Below, piece by piece: positions 45,545 to 54,903 of a stretch of DNA of 64,000 nucleotides. The notes under the pieces are model-generated. The model was not told where the DNA came from. It worked only from the letters and a program-made list of their open reading frames with translations, and made no database searches. Source of the stretch: Lunatimonas salinarum (GTDB taxonomy: Bacteria > Bacteroidota > Bacteroidia > Cytophagales > Cyclobacteriaceae); the NCBI RefSeq assembly GCF_017811155.1, contig NZ_JACVCV010000003.1, forward strand, positions 248,001-312,000, in the 5' to 3' direction. The position numbers and the translations under genes are program-made. Position 1 is the stretch's first letter, and each line of letters opens with the position of its first letter.

Positions 45545-46860
45545 AGCTTCCCCTGATTTAGCCGATGCAAAACTTCTTTGGCCTTTCGCAATGCCTGCGT
45601 TATGTGATCCGGCTCATGGGCACTGCTAATATACCAAAGCCCCCTTCCAATAACGCGAACTCCCTCATCGTGTAATCCCGATATAAAACGCTTTAATTTA
45701 ACTCCATCGTATTGCAGCACTTCCCGGAAATCTGACACACTTTTGCGGTCAATGAATCCCGTATGCACCACAGGCCCTAAGCCCTGCACCAGTAAGTTGA
45801 CATCCATATCTTCTGCCAGTTGCCTCAGTCCATCTCTGAGCTCTTCCCCCATCGTAAACATATGTGGATAAGGGTTATCCCTTTCCAAAATACGGACTGT
45901 CGCCAATGCGGCGGCCACCGTAGGATTGCAGGCATTCATGGTACCCGCATGAATCACCCGTGCGGAGGCAATCTCTTCCATCCATACCTTCTTACCCACA
46001 ATTGCACTGATCGGGTAACCACTGCCTAGAGCTTTGGCGAAAATAGACATATCGGGCGTTACCTGGAAAAAGCCCTGTGCACCAGCGAGCCCCAACCGGA
46101 AACCGGTTATGACTTCATCAAAGATCAAAGCGATGCCGTACTCATCACACAGTGCCCTCAAGCCTTCCAGAAATCCAGGATGCGGTGGAATACAGCCACT
46201 ATTACACATCATGGGTTCGGTGATAATGGCACACACCTCGCTGTGGCATTCGGCCAGCTTAGCCCGCACCAATTCTAAATCATTCCACGGAAGGATAATA
46301 AACTCATCCTTGGCCTGAGAAGGGAGACCCTGGCTCCAGGGAAATACGACCGGATTGAACCGATCACCCAATGCATCCGGACTTGGCGCAGAAATTCCCC
46401 AAGCGACGTTATCCAACCAACCATGATAGTGTCCCTCAAAGCGTATGAATTTGGTTTTGCCCGTCTTTGCTCGGGCCACGCGTATCGCTGTGTGCACGGC
46501 CTCGGATCCATCCAAGCAGAACCGCATCAACTCCGCAGAGGGAATAACGCGATTGAGCCATTCGGCCAGTTCAACTTCCTGTTGATGCTGCCCGGCAAAC
46601 AGCTGTCCCTGTGCAGAATAGGACTGAACTGCATCCAATACCTCCTGATTGGAGTGGCCGAGAATTAACGGTCCCTGACTAAGGGTAAAATCCAGGTACT
46701 CGTTGCCGTCCACATCCCATAGGTGTACCCCTTTTCCGTGGGTATAGAACAAGGCATGAGGATGGTTGTATTTTCTAAATTCCGATGAAACGCCGGATGC
46801 CAGGACTTTCTTGGCCCGATCCAGCCAATTTCCGGATTCTTTGTATCGATTATCTGTCAT
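45541..46860 (-). CDS. Class III aminotransferase (glutamate-1-semialdehyde aminomutase-like)
   Basis: A 439-residue cytoplasmic PLP enzyme. It shows VHLWDVDGNEYLDFTLSQGP, MRFCLDGSEAVHTAIRVARA, FEGHYHGWLD, LIFDEVITGFRLGLAGAQG and the PLP Lys276 in SIFAKALGSGYPISA. The set resembles glutamate-1-semialdehyde aminomutase, but it sits in a catabolic operon with no heme biosynthesis genes, so a role in transamination or amino-group migration of an imported compound is more likely. It overlaps both neighbours by four bases, giving tight coupling with the two dehydrogenase-like proteins. Confidence 0.92.
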   Translation of the reverse strand: MTDNRYKESGNWLDRAKKVLASGVSSEFRKYNHPHALFYTHGKGVHLWDVDGNEYLDFTLSQGPLILGHSNQEVLDAVQSYSAQGQLFAGQHQQEVELAEWLNRVIPSAELMRFCLDGSEAVHTAIRVARAKTGKTKFIRFEGHYHGWLDNVAWGISAPSPDALGDRFNPVVFPWSQGLPSQAKDEFIILPWNDLELVRAKLAECHSEVCAIITEPMMCNSGCIPPHPGFLEGLRALCDEYGIALIFDEVITGFRLGLAGAQGFFQVTPDMSIFAKALGSGYPISAIVGKKVWMEEIASARVIHAGTMNACNPTVAAALATVRILERDNPYPHMFTMGEELRDGLRQLAEDMDVNLLVQGLGPVVHTGFIDRKSVSDFREVLQYDGVKLKRFISGLHDEGVRVIGRGLWYISSAHEPDHITQALRKAKEVLHRLNQGKL

Positions 46861-47837
46861 ATATCTTGTTTTTTGGTAGCCGCAGAACGATTTTCCGCAG
46901 CGAGCTTATATATTTCCTTATTGAAAGCAGCAAATGCCCTTTCCCATTCTCCTGCCTCCTTCTCGGTATACGGGTACAATCCCCTTGCATTCTGAATACC
47001 ACGGGCTTCCTCTTCCACCATTCGGCGCATAAGCGCTGGAACCTCCGTGGAATTGCTAAGTTCAGGAAATAAGCGGATTAGCGCTACCCGAAAATCCGCT
47101 AATCCCAAAAGATCCATTCGCTTCATCAGACCCATGGCCGTGATCCAAGAACCTGCATCGTAGCGAAACGACTTATCTACGTCTTCCACCGTCGCCCCTT
47201 TCGTCTCGATCAGATGAAACGCCTCCCTGTAAACCGCATACATCAGCCGATTTGTCACAAAACCCCGGATATCTCTTTGCAGGAAAGTGGGCTCCTTGTC
47301 CCAAAAATGAGCCAATTCAAATACCCACCGAGCAGGCTCCTCGGCAGTTTTTGCCCCCTTGGTAATTTCCAAAAAGCGAGTTAGGTAGGCTGGCTCGGCC
47401 CAATGCACCCCTAAGAACCGCTCCGGATTGGGCACAAGCTCCTGAAGTACACTTATCGGTATCGCTGAGGTGTTGCTGGAAATAATGGCCTTCCCCTTGG
47501 TGGCCTCCGCAATTTTCCGATACATGAGAGCTTTGATCTCCTGCCGCTCCACCACACATTCCTGTACAATCTTACAGTCCCTTAATATACCAAAGTCCTC
47601 GGACAGCGTCAAACGGGACAGGTAATGGGAAATCGGCTGATGTAGCAGGCTGCTTTCTTCAGCGTGTTTCAGTTGTTTCGTGATACGGAGTTCGGCATCC
47701 TCCATGTCCGAAGGAATAGGTGCCACTCCGCGCACCGGATGCCCGGCAATCAACAAAGCAACCACAATACTGCTTCCCATCAATCCAAGGCCTACTACTC
47801 CCAGTTCAATTTCCGCAAGCTCATTCGGTTTTATCAT
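46857..47837 (-). CDS. 3-hydroxyacyl-CoA dehydrogenase-family oxidoreductase
   Basis: A 326-residue NAD-dependent enzyme and the first gene of the operon. The ATG at 47837 is preferred to 47870 because the NAD motif LGVVGLGLMGSS then lies at the usual distance from the N-terminus. The catalytic His145 and Glu157 are present in FLGVHWAEPAYLTRFLEITKG, as is the SNTSAIPIS segment. The family includes true 3-hydroxyacyl-CoA, L-gulonate 3- and L-carnitine dehydrogenases. No other fatty acid oxidation genes are here, so a small hydroxy-acid substrate is more likely. Confidence 0.9.
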   Translation of the reverse strand: MIKPNELAEIELGVVGLGLMGSSIVVALLIAGHPVRGVAPIPSDMEDAELRITKQLKHAEESSLLHQPISHYLSRLTLSEDFGILRDCKIVQECVVERQEIKALMYRKIAEATKGKAIISSNTSAIPISVLQELVPNPERFLGVHWAEPAYLTRFLEITKGAKTAEEPARWVFELAHFWDKEPTFLQRDIRGFVTNRLMYAVYREAFHLIETKGATVEDVDKSFRYDAGSWITAMGLMKRMDLLGLADFRVALIRLFPELSNSTEVPALMRRMVEEEARGIQNARGLYPYTEKEAGEWERAFAAFNKEIYKLAAENRSAATKKQDI

Positions 47838-47901
47838 TCCCTGTTCTATAAAAATGGGCTGTCGGCACAATTACGTGCTAACGGATAAATTTTCACAATA
47901 C

Positions 47902-47909
47902 CAAAAGTA
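47902..47909 (-). promoter_or_regulatory. -7 box for the symporter/aminotransferase operon
   Basis: TACTTTTG on the minus strand matches TAnnTTTG. It lies about 65 bases before the start at 47837 and next to the GATACTATT repeats. Confidence 0.5.
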
Positions 47910-47925
47910 TCCGGTAACCTGAACA

Positions 47926-48049
47926 GATACTATTAATATCCTTTACAATAGTGATACTATTTTTCAGCAAAAAAGACCGCTTGTCAAACAGCCTCTTTTT
48001 TTGAGTCATCCTCTGTTATTATTATCTATATTTATGATACTATTTTTCA
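47926..48049. promoter_or_regulatory. Repeated GATACTATT sites (regulator-binding candidates)
   Basis: GATACTATT occurs at 47926, 47953 and 48036. The last two share a 15-bp core, TGATACTATTTTTCA (47952-47966 and 48035-48049), 83 bases apart, close to eight helical turns. They lie between a divergent AraC-type regulator gene and the operon promoter, as operators commonly do. The rest of the 47838-48253 gap holds an imperfect palindrome (AGGTATG at 48132 with CATACCT at 48151) and no supported gene. Confidence 0.5.
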
Positions 48050-48253
48050 AGGAAGGCCAAAAAACTTTCACCTTATAGATATTTAATCTATATTAAGCTA
48101 ACCTATTCAGGAGATTATGAAAACGCAGGCAGGTATGATGTACTCATCACATACCTAAGATGACTCAATGCAGCTAGCCTGCCTTTCTATAAACGGGATT
48201 TCATTGCATACTGACAAATTTGCGTTTAGACCGCCTAAAAAAATTATAAACAG

Positions 48254-49132
48254 ATGAAATCGATAGAAGTCAGACTACCGCAGGATTTCGACAAATCCTT
48301 TATTGTATTCAAAGAGGAGGGACGCTATTTCCCGTGCCCCTGGCATTATCATCCCGAGTACGAACTGGTTTTGGTGTTAAAAAGTACCGGACGCCGGATG
48401 GTTGGAGACCATATCGGTTATTTCCAAGAAGGGGACCTGGTTTGCATGGGTCCTTACCTTCCCCACGTTTGGGTGAATGACTCCAACTATGTGAACGGTC
48501 AGGCCGAAGGCTCCGCAGAAGCCATCGTGATCCACTTTCAGGAGCACTTTCTAGGAGAGGATTTTCTGAATATTCCAGAAATGGAACCACTCAAAAATTT
48601 CCTAAAACTCTCCAAACGTGGCATAGCACTAAGCGGAAATACCAAAGAACAAGTAAGAGCCTTAATGACAGGCATGGTACGCATGAATGGCATCCAACGC
48701 CTTTCCAGCCTCCTTTCCATCTTTGACATTCTTTCCCAAACCCGAGAATACGAACTCTTGGCCAGTCCTGGATATTTGGATCAAATAGATCCTCAGGGAT
48801 CTGACCGCCTCACCAAAATCAAAGAGTATATCTTCAAAAATTTCGATAGGGAAATCACGCTGCCAGAAGTTGCAGCCCTAGCCAATATGGCCGTGACCAC
48901 GTTCTGCAATTTCTTCAAAGAACAATATCGCATCACCTTTGTCGAATACCTCAACACAGTCCGGATAGGCCATGCCTGTAAACTGCTATCGGAAACCGAC
49001 ATGAACATTGTGGAAGTGGCCTTTGAATGCGGCTTTAACAACCTCGCAAACTTCAACCGCCAATTTAAGAAGCATAAGAAGATGACCCCCACTGAATTTA
49101 GAAAAATGGTCAATATACAGCATGTCGCTTAG
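48254..49132 (+). CDS. AraC-family transcriptional regulator
   Basis: A 292-residue cytoplasmic regulator. Residues about 20-140 form a cupin-like ligand-binding domain (PCPWHYHPEYELVLVL, GDLVCMGPYLPHVW). Residues about 190-288 form the double helix-turn-helix DNA-binding domain (EITLPEVAALANMAVTTFCNFFKEQ, NIVEVAFECGFNNLANFNRQFKK). AraC proteins usually activate adjacent catabolic genes when bound to a sugar-like inducer. It is divergent from the operon at 47837 and convergent with the second locus, so it is the best candidate regulator of both. Confidence 0.93.
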   Translation: MKSIEVRLPQDFDKSFIVFKEEGRYFPCPWHYHPEYELVLVLKSTGRRMVGDHIGYFQEGDLVCMGPYLPHVWVNDSNYVNGQAEGSAEAIVIHFQEHFLGEDFLNIPEMEPLKNFLKLSKRGIALSGNTKEQVRALMTGMVRMNGIQRLSSLLSIFDILSQTREYELLASPGYLDQIDPQGSDRLTKIKEYIFKNFDREITLPEVAALANMAVTTFCNFFKEQYRITFVEYLNTVRIGHACKLLSETDMNIVEVAFECGFNNLANFNRQFKKHKKMTPTEFRKMVNIQHVA

Positions 49133-49189
49133 GAGACGTCTTGGATCGTAATATCACTTTTTCACCTGAAATTCCTGAACGCTCGAATA

Positions 49190-52100
49190 CTAAGAACCAA
49201 TACCATCTGACTTGAGAAAGGCAATCAGGTTTGCCAGCTCGTCCTTGGTCATGCTTTGCTCCAGTCCGTCCGGCATAAGAGATAAACCCGAATGGCGAAC
49301 CGAATTAATTGTTGACCTCAGCACCGCCTCGTCGGTTCCGTAGGCGGTTCGAAGGGTAATGCTTTGGTCGGATTCCGCAGCTACCCAACCGGAGAGCGTT
49401 CTACCATCCTTGGTCTGTAATGAAACAGCTTGGTAAGCAGGCAACACTTCGTAATTTGGAACTAGGGTATGCAATAACAGTGCATCTCCGGGTTGATTTT
49501 TCACACCGGTCAGATCTGGCCCTACCTGCCCACCCTTTCCTGCATAGGAATGGCAGGAGGAGCAGTTTTTTTCAAGGACAACCTTCCCCGATACAGGATC
49601 AGCCGGATTTTCCAAAATATCTAAATAGGCTTCGTACACGGCCATGCGCCCGCCTCCCTCTAGGTCATGAAAGAGGGAGGCTGCCTGTTCCCTGATGGCA
49701 GGGAACGCGTCGCTCATCAGCCGCTGCCGTATAATCGAAGGAATCTCAGCGGGTGCTATTACCTGATTGGCAATGGCGCCAAGCAATTGCTGCACCGTGG
49801 CGCTTCTCGTTACTAAGGCGGCAATCACCGCAGACTTCACCCGAGGCGTAAACGCAGACCAAGCATCCGCGGACAGCAACAACGCCACCGCATCCGGATC
49901 ACCCATCCTGGCAATGGACCTCACTGCTGCGAGTTGAATCTCTGCGGGGTAATTGAGCTTCAACAGTTGGTCCAGTTGCACCCCTACCCATTCAAAGGGA
50001 GCATACCCCAACAAGGATACGGCAGTGGTTCTCACCGATAAAAGCTCCGACTCGTCCAACCCTAGCTGAACTACTTGTGAAATAAATTCCTTCCTTAGAG
50101 CCAACTCGCTTTCTGAAACCGGCCGCGTATCCAACGCATAAGCGAGACTGAGTTCCCCAGCAATGCTACTTCTTCCTTCCAACCCATTCAGTAATCCCTG
50201 TGCGGTAGCCATGCGCCAGCGGATGTCTCCAGATAAATCTAACATATCCCGTAACAGCTTCCGGCAATCCTCCCGTGAAGCCGAATGACCTACTAAGGCA
50301 CCCAACTCCTGCATCATCGCCGAAAACGCCGGGCCGTCTTCCGATTCCAAGGTCCGGAAAACCTGCAAAAACTCCGGAATTTGCCCTCCGATCCCACTCA
50401 GCACCGCACTACGGGACCAAGGATTCTCCCCATCCCGCACAGCTAACCGGGCAAGGGTTCCCATGATTTCCTGTCCCTCGAGCGATCCCAGTTCCAACGA
50501 CGCCAGGTACCGTACACGCATATCCTCATCTTCCGTAGCGGCTATCAATGCTTTTACCAATTCCGAATGATCACTTACCAATTGCCCGGACAATATAACT
50601 GCCTGTTCTCTCACTCCGGGATCCCTATCTCTGAGGGCGGATTGTAGAAGCTTCACATCCAAGGCTCCCATCGACTGTAGAACCCAAAGTGCCCTGGCCC
50701 TGCTTTCGGGCCGCTCATACTGATGGAACAACTCACGAATCCGGGAACCGGCACCGGTATCTCCATTCTCAAGGAGTAGGCGGTGAGCTACTGACCGTTC
50801 CCATTCATCCGGAGAACTCAATATAGCCACCGGATCTTCAAAGAGAAATTTCAAACGTCCGGATAGACTACTCTCCATCTTAGCCAAGGCAAATTCCTTG
50901 CTTACTATTCGATATATGCGTCCCTTGTCTTTGCCGCTTTCAAAATCCAATCCTTCCCTCGCCGACTCGGGCACATAAGAGGGATGGTCGATTGCTTTTC
51001 GATACATGTCTGCCAAATAGAGCGCCCCTTCGGGACCGTGCCCCAGAAAAACCGGATTAAACCAACGGTCTGTGGATGCCAAAAACTCACGATCCTCGTA
51101 GGCTCTTTGCGCACGGAACGAAACCCCTTCATCCGTCAGCACCTGCCGCTGCACGAGGTTCTGAGCAGGCTCGCAAACAAAAGCATTGCCTACATGCTCA
51201 GGCTTCAGCGCTGTCCCGTGAAAAAGTACCGGACCGCAGGCGGAGGTAAATGTGCCTTTATGGGATAACCCGATTAGCTTGGGGATAAAATCTGCGGTGA
51301 TGACCGCATTACTGATCGGATACACCGTCGCCTCTGCTTCTGGCTTGGCCACATCCTGAGTCGTGCGGTTGAATGTTAGGTGGGGATTTCTGGCCAACTG
51401 CCAAGGCTCGACTACCACATGCTGAAGCGGATGCCTATTGGACGTTCCAAATCGCCTGCCAAAAGGATCAAAGGCCAATCCAAACTGACTTCTCCCTCCT
51501 GTGGTCTGAAACTCAAAGGTATCGGGATGAAAACGGCCATCCGAAGAAGAAAACGTTACTGCTGCACGGTCGGGGTGCAAGGGAGAAGTTACCGAACCTC
51601 CGTTCAGCCCACCCGTCACATAGACCCAACCGTCTAACCCTAAGATGGGGTGGCTAGTCCTAATTTGAGCTGTTTTATCGGCATTGAAGCCGGTCAGCAC
51701 CACTTTTTTGACATCAGCCACACCGTCTCCATCGGTGTCTTTGAAATAAAAAATGTCCGGGGCACAGGTCACAAAAACACCTCCACGCCAGACCAGGATT
51801 CCATTGGGATAGGTAAGGCCTGCGGCAAACTCGGTTCGGTGATCGTACTTGCCATCTCCGTCCCGATCTTCGAGTCGGGCTATTCTTCCCAACTGGGTAG
51901 GCGACCCCCCTTCTGCGGGGTCGGGATAACCTCTGTTTTCCGCCACATACATCACGCGGTTTTCATCAAAGGCAAAGGCCACCGGGTCGATTACCAGAGG
52001 TTCTGCTGCAATCAACTCAATCCGCAGCCCCGGCTCCAACTGGAAACTGGCCAAGGCAGCCTTGAGTTGGATCGAATCGGCATAAGTATACAGAGGAGAA

Positions 52101-52243
52101 TTGACCGGGGAATCCTGCAATTCAAAAATCACTTCTTCGCCACCGCCTGCATCGGGCCGATCGGTCCCGCAGCCCCAAGTGATCCAAAGGATCAAAAAAA
52201 CAACAAACCTATGCTGATGCCAATGAAACCACACACCAACCAT
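49190..52243 (-). CDS. PVC-type membrane-bound dehydrogenase with HEAT repeats and cytochrome c domain
   Basis: A 1017-residue exported protein. The ATG at 52243 precedes a lipoprotein-like signal (FVVFLILWITWGC) and overlaps the upstream stop by one base (TGATG). An upstream in-frame start at 52396 would lie inside the previous gene. In order it has a beta-propeller dehydrogenase domain (DPVAFAFDENRVMYVAENRG, LEDRDGDGKYD), a long helical HEAT region (about 500-860) and a C-terminal heme c domain: CSSCH near residue 893, with a possible Met ligand in SLMPDGL. It resembles planctomycete proteins annotated as membrane-bound dehydrogenases (TIGR02604/02603). It probably oxidises a sugar in the periplasm and passes electrons to heme c. 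Confidence 0.88.
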   Translation of the reverse strand: MVGVWFHWHQHRFVVFLILWITWGCGTDRPDAGGGEEVIFELQDSPVNSPLYTYADSIQLKAALASFQLEPGLRIELIAAEPLVIDPVAFAFDENRVMYVAENRGYPDPAEGGSPTQLGRIARLEDRDGDGKYDHRTEFAAGLTYPNGILVWRGGVFVTCAPDIFYFKDTDGDGVADVKKVVLTGFNADKTAQIRTSHPILGLDGWVYVTGGLNGGSVTSPLHPDRAAVTFSSSDGRFHPDTFEFQTTGGRSQFGLAFDPFGRRFGTSNRHPLQHVVVEPWQLARNPHLTFNRTTQDVAKPEAEATVYPISNAVITADFIPKLIGLSHKGTFTSACGPVLFHGTALKPEHVGNAFVCEPAQNLVQRQVLTDEGVSFRAQRAYEDREFLASTDRWFNPVFLGHGPEGALYLADMYRKAIDHPSYVPESAREGLDFESGKDKGRIYRIVSKEFALAKMESSLSGRLKFLFEDPVAILSSPDEWERSVAHRLLLENGDTGAGSRIRELFHQYERPESRARALWVLQSMGALDVKLLQSALRDRDPGVREQAVILSGQLVSDHSELVKALIAATEDEDMRVRYLASLELGSLEGQEIMGTLARLAVRDGENPWSRSAVLSGIGGQIPEFLQVFRTLESEDGPAFSAMMQELGALVGHSASREDCRKLLRDMLDLSGDIRWRMATAQGLLNGLEGRSSIAGELSLAYALDTRPVSESELALRKEFISQVVQLGLDESELLSVRTTAVSLLGYAPFEWVGVQLDQLLKLNYPAEIQLAAVRSIARMGDPDAVALLLSADAWSAFTPRVKSAVIAALVTRSATVQQLLGAIANQVIAPAEIPSIIRQRLMSDAFPAIREQAASLFHDLEGGGRMAVYEAYLDILENPADPVSGKVVLEKNCSSCHSYAGKGGQVGPDLTGVKNQPGDALLLHTLVPNYEVLPAYQAVSLQTKDGRTLSGWVAAESDQSITLRTAYGTDEAVLRSTINSVRHSGLSLMPDGLEQSMTKDELANLIAFLKSDGIGS

Positions 52244-54522
52244 CACAAAATGGGATAAAGGTCTACTTTTCGCACCCACATTTCGGCAGCTTCGGACTGT
52301 ATTTGGATCCTTCCGCATTTTGGTTTTGAATCCAAGGCTCTGTTCACCAACACCCCGTTCAGGTATACTGTAATTTCTCCGTCCAACACATGGCACTCAA
52401 GGGTATTCCATTCCCCAACCGGCTTTTCCACGTCCTGGGAGCCTCGGAAATCCAACACATCCTTCCATTCCGGATCCCGACCGAACCAGTTAACCCTTCC
52501 GCCATGTAGGCTTAGGGGATCCCCGTCTGGTTGGTAGACGTAGGCACCGGCTACTTTTTTGGGTGCCACCGGGCTGGTAATGGCAAACTGATCCGTGCCA
52601 TTTCCGACCACAATAAAATCCCCGGTGCCTCCCTCGATGATCTGAACTTCGATGGAGTGCATCCAGGTACCGGAATAGCCCCCATCCATCCCTTGGGAAT
52701 GCAACAGGATTCCACTATCCCGGGATTTCTCTAGCCGGGGTGCGTGGGTTCCTCCTCCCCACTTAAATTCCACCACCAGTTTGTAGTTATCGTAGGGCTC
52801 TTCGGTGGTGATACAGCCCCACTCCTCCCCGGAGATATGGATCATTCCATCCCTAACAGTAAAAACTCCCTTCGGGTCATTGTTTTTCCCCCTGTCTTTG
52901 AGGAACGTATACCAGCCCGCCAGACTCTTTCCGTCAAAAAGGGCTAACTTCTGGCCAAGATTCCTGTCGTTGGCATCCAAGGGTTTGGAATACCGGGAAG
53001 TGGCAGGCATGGTATTCAATTGGTTCAATAACGCAACTACCCGTTCTGAGATTTTTCGGGAGGCATTGACTTCCAAGTAGCTGGATCTGGCACGCCAAGT
53101 TTCATAACCACCGAGTTCATGGTGTTCCGGAGTAGGTAGGTACCCGTGGTAGCCATTGGCCAAAGAGACCGTAAACGTCTGACCGAAGGGGCTTTTCGAC
53201 TTGATCTCCAAACCGATCTCCACAAAAACTTCACAGGGTATGGCCGTTATCGCCAAGTCCCCGATTCTTATGGCTTGCAGCAGGATGCGCTCGCGATCGG
53301 GAAAATCCTTCATCAAAACGGTCTCCCTGGCGTATATCTCCTCCATGGAGACCATGTTGGGGCCTTTGGCCTTGGATAGGATGCCTTCTGCCCTTGAAAT
53401 TTCCTCTGGCCTTGGCTTTCTGACATCCAAGCTGATTTCTTCCTGTACTACCGCCAGCGGCACCCAATCATGGTAGGGAATGTGCTGATATGCCTTGTAA
53501 GCCTCGGCTGCTATTGTATTGGCCACGGCTTCCATCTTTGCGTAAGGCGGCAACGGATCAGGAGCCGTTCCTCCAAAATTGATGTTATTGATATCGCCGC
53601 TGGTTCCGTTGGACATCATGGCAACAAAAGCCGGGGACTGCCGATCAGCCCCTATGAGCTGGGCAAACTTGTTCGCAAACATCCCAAAGTAATCTGCTGA
53701 AACCTCTCCACTGCCCGTTCCGCCCACATAATGCAGGGAATAGTTGGCCAGCAGGGCAATGGGTGTGCCATCCTTTGATTGGACCGAAACGAAGGGAATC
53801 TCCGGGTCGGTGGGTCCGGCCGGCTCCAGCAAATCGGGGTTTCCTATGCCGGGGTTCATTTTTACCCGGTCCACGCCGCCAAACGGGTTGGTCAGAACCG
53901 CGCTGGGCTTCATCTTCCACCTACGGTTAAACACCTGACCGGGTTCATGCCCTACACCCCATCCGATTTTTGCGGGCTCTAGGTTATTGTTTGCGCGTAT
54001 GATGGCGTCCGCGGCACGCTCCACCAAAAAATCCAGGTAGGCCGGATCGGGATCACTTTGGAATACCGAGCAGGCCGTCCCGCCTGAATGGGTATGGGTG
54101 GAGGAAATCAGCATATTCTCTACCGGGATTGCCGTAAACGCATGGGCCCGCTGCTTGGCCTTGTCGATGGTCTCCCGGTAGGTCATGCACAGATCGAGGG
54201 TAACAATCGCCAACTTGGTAGCGCCATCATCCAGCACCAGGCTTCTTGCGTGGGTATCGTCGTGTACATGCTTCACTTTGACATCCTGCATATTGCCGTT
54301 AATGGAAGTCCCGATTTTGGGGGTAATTACGCTCTTTGCCGCACCGGCACGGAATACCTTGACACTTGGCTCGGCGGAAGATTGCTGCGCAAGGGCGTGC
54401 ATATGAACCAAAAAAAGGATGGCAATGAATAAGACTATCTTTTTTGCCGGCGGCTGAGCCCTGAAAAGTACCACCAAGCCTTCGTTACTATTTTGGGTTT
54501 GTTGTCTTTTGATCATTTGCAA
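52243..54522 (-). CDS. Ceramidase-fold hydrolase fused to a DUF1080 domain
   Basis: A 759-residue exported protein. The signal segment is near residues 28-45 (KIVLFIAILFLVHMHALAQ). Residues about 55-515 form a neutral/alkaline ceramidase-type domain (FRAGAAKSVITPKIGTSING, LISSTHTHSGGTA, NYSLHYVGGTGS, MMSNGTSGDINNINF). Residues about 540-759 form a DUF1080 domain (LFDGKSLAGWYTFL, YDNYKLVVEFKWGGGTHAP), a family that includes 3-keto-disaccharide hydrolases. The first domain is a paralogue of the protein at 28107. Its stop overlaps the dehydrogenase start, so oxidation and cleavage of a glycoside may be coupled. Confidence 0.88.
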   Translation of the reverse strand: MQMIKRQQTQNSNEGLVVLFRAQPPAKKIVLFIAILFLVHMHALAQQSSAEPSVKVFRAGAAKSVITPKIGTSINGNMQDVKVKHVHDDTHARSLVLDDGATKLAIVTLDLCMTYRETIDKAKQRAHAFTAIPVENMLISSTHTHSGGTACSVFQSDPDPAYLDFLVERAADAIIRANNNLEPAKIGWGVGHEPGQVFNRRWKMKPSAVLTNPFGGVDRVKMNPGIGNPDLLEPAGPTDPEIPFVSVQSKDGTPIALLANYSLHYVGGTGSGEVSADYFGMFANKFAQLIGADRQSPAFVAMMSNGTSGDINNINFGGTAPDPLPPYAKMEAVANTIAAEAYKAYQHIPYHDWVPLAVVQEEISLDVRKPRPEEISRAEGILSKAKGPNMVSMEEIYARETVLMKDFPDRERILLQAIRIGDLAITAIPCEVFVEIGLEIKSKSPFGQTFTVSLANGYHGYLPTPEHHELGGYETWRARSSYLEVNASRKISERVVALLNQLNTMPATSRYSKPLDANDRNLGQKLALFDGKSLAGWYTFLKDRGKNNDPKGVFTVRDGMIHISGEEWGCITTEEPYDNYKLVVEFKWGGGTHAPRLEKSRDSGILLHSQGMDGGYSGTWMHSIEVQIIEGGTGDFIVVGNGTDQFAITSPVAPKKVAGAYVYQPDGDPLSLHGGRVNWFGRDPEWKDVLDFRGSQDVEKPVGEWNTLECHVLDGEITVYLNGVLVNRALDSKPKCGRIQIQSEAAEMWVRKVDLYPIL

Positions 54523-54595
54523 ACTGATTAATTACCGATTTATACTACATCGCTTACCGATAACACCAGAAAAAGACTACTCCCAAGGGAGGGCA

Positions 54596-54780
54596 TTAGT
54601 GAAAACGGAAGGAATAAAGATTTGCATCCTTTAAATATACCCGCATTCTGACTGGTTTTCCTGCCAATGGTGTAATATCCGCACTTTTATTCCCATACAC
54701 CAGCCTGGAAATAGCTATGTTTGAATTCATCGCTGCTGAAAATCGCACCTGCTTCAGAAAGATCGAAGTGATAAAACATT
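54596..54780 (-). pseudogene. C-terminal remnant of a duplicated propeller hydrolase
   Basis: The minus-strand frame ending at a TAA at 54596 reads IAISRLVYGNKSADITPLAG, then KPVRMRVYLKDANLYSFRFH. It matches the C-terminus of the intact protein at 56154-57605 (EISRTVYWNNSNDVSELSG, then KPVRMRVYLKDADLFSFKF). About 60 codons remain and no start is present. It is the third part of a decayed second copy of the 59920-56154 gene set. Confidence 0.85.
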
Positions 54781-54903
54781 ACGAATCATTTAAAGAAAGG
54801 TGGACATTATTGTAAATTAGAAAAATAATATAAGTGAAAGGTAATTTATCTAAAAAAAGATATATTCCTAGTAGCATTTATGCATCTACCTACGTCCTGA
54901 TCA

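Noticed and set aside
45541-46860. hemL (heme biosynthesis glutamate-1-semialdehyde aminomutase)
   Set aside because: The family matches, but the gene is embedded in a catabolic operon with 4-base overlaps and no tetrapyrrole genes, so the symbol is not given.
47967-48002. Terminator-like A-run and T-run in the AraC intergenic region
   Set aside because: Pairing is limited to an AT-rich outer stem with mismatches inside.
48118-48159. Short frame starting at the ATG at 48118 as a leader peptide
   Set aside because: Only 13 codons, with no attenuator hairpin or run of one amino acid.
52244-52396. 51-residue N-terminal extension of the dehydrogenase
   Set aside because: It lies inside the preceding gene, and a signal peptide starts directly at the ATG at 52243.
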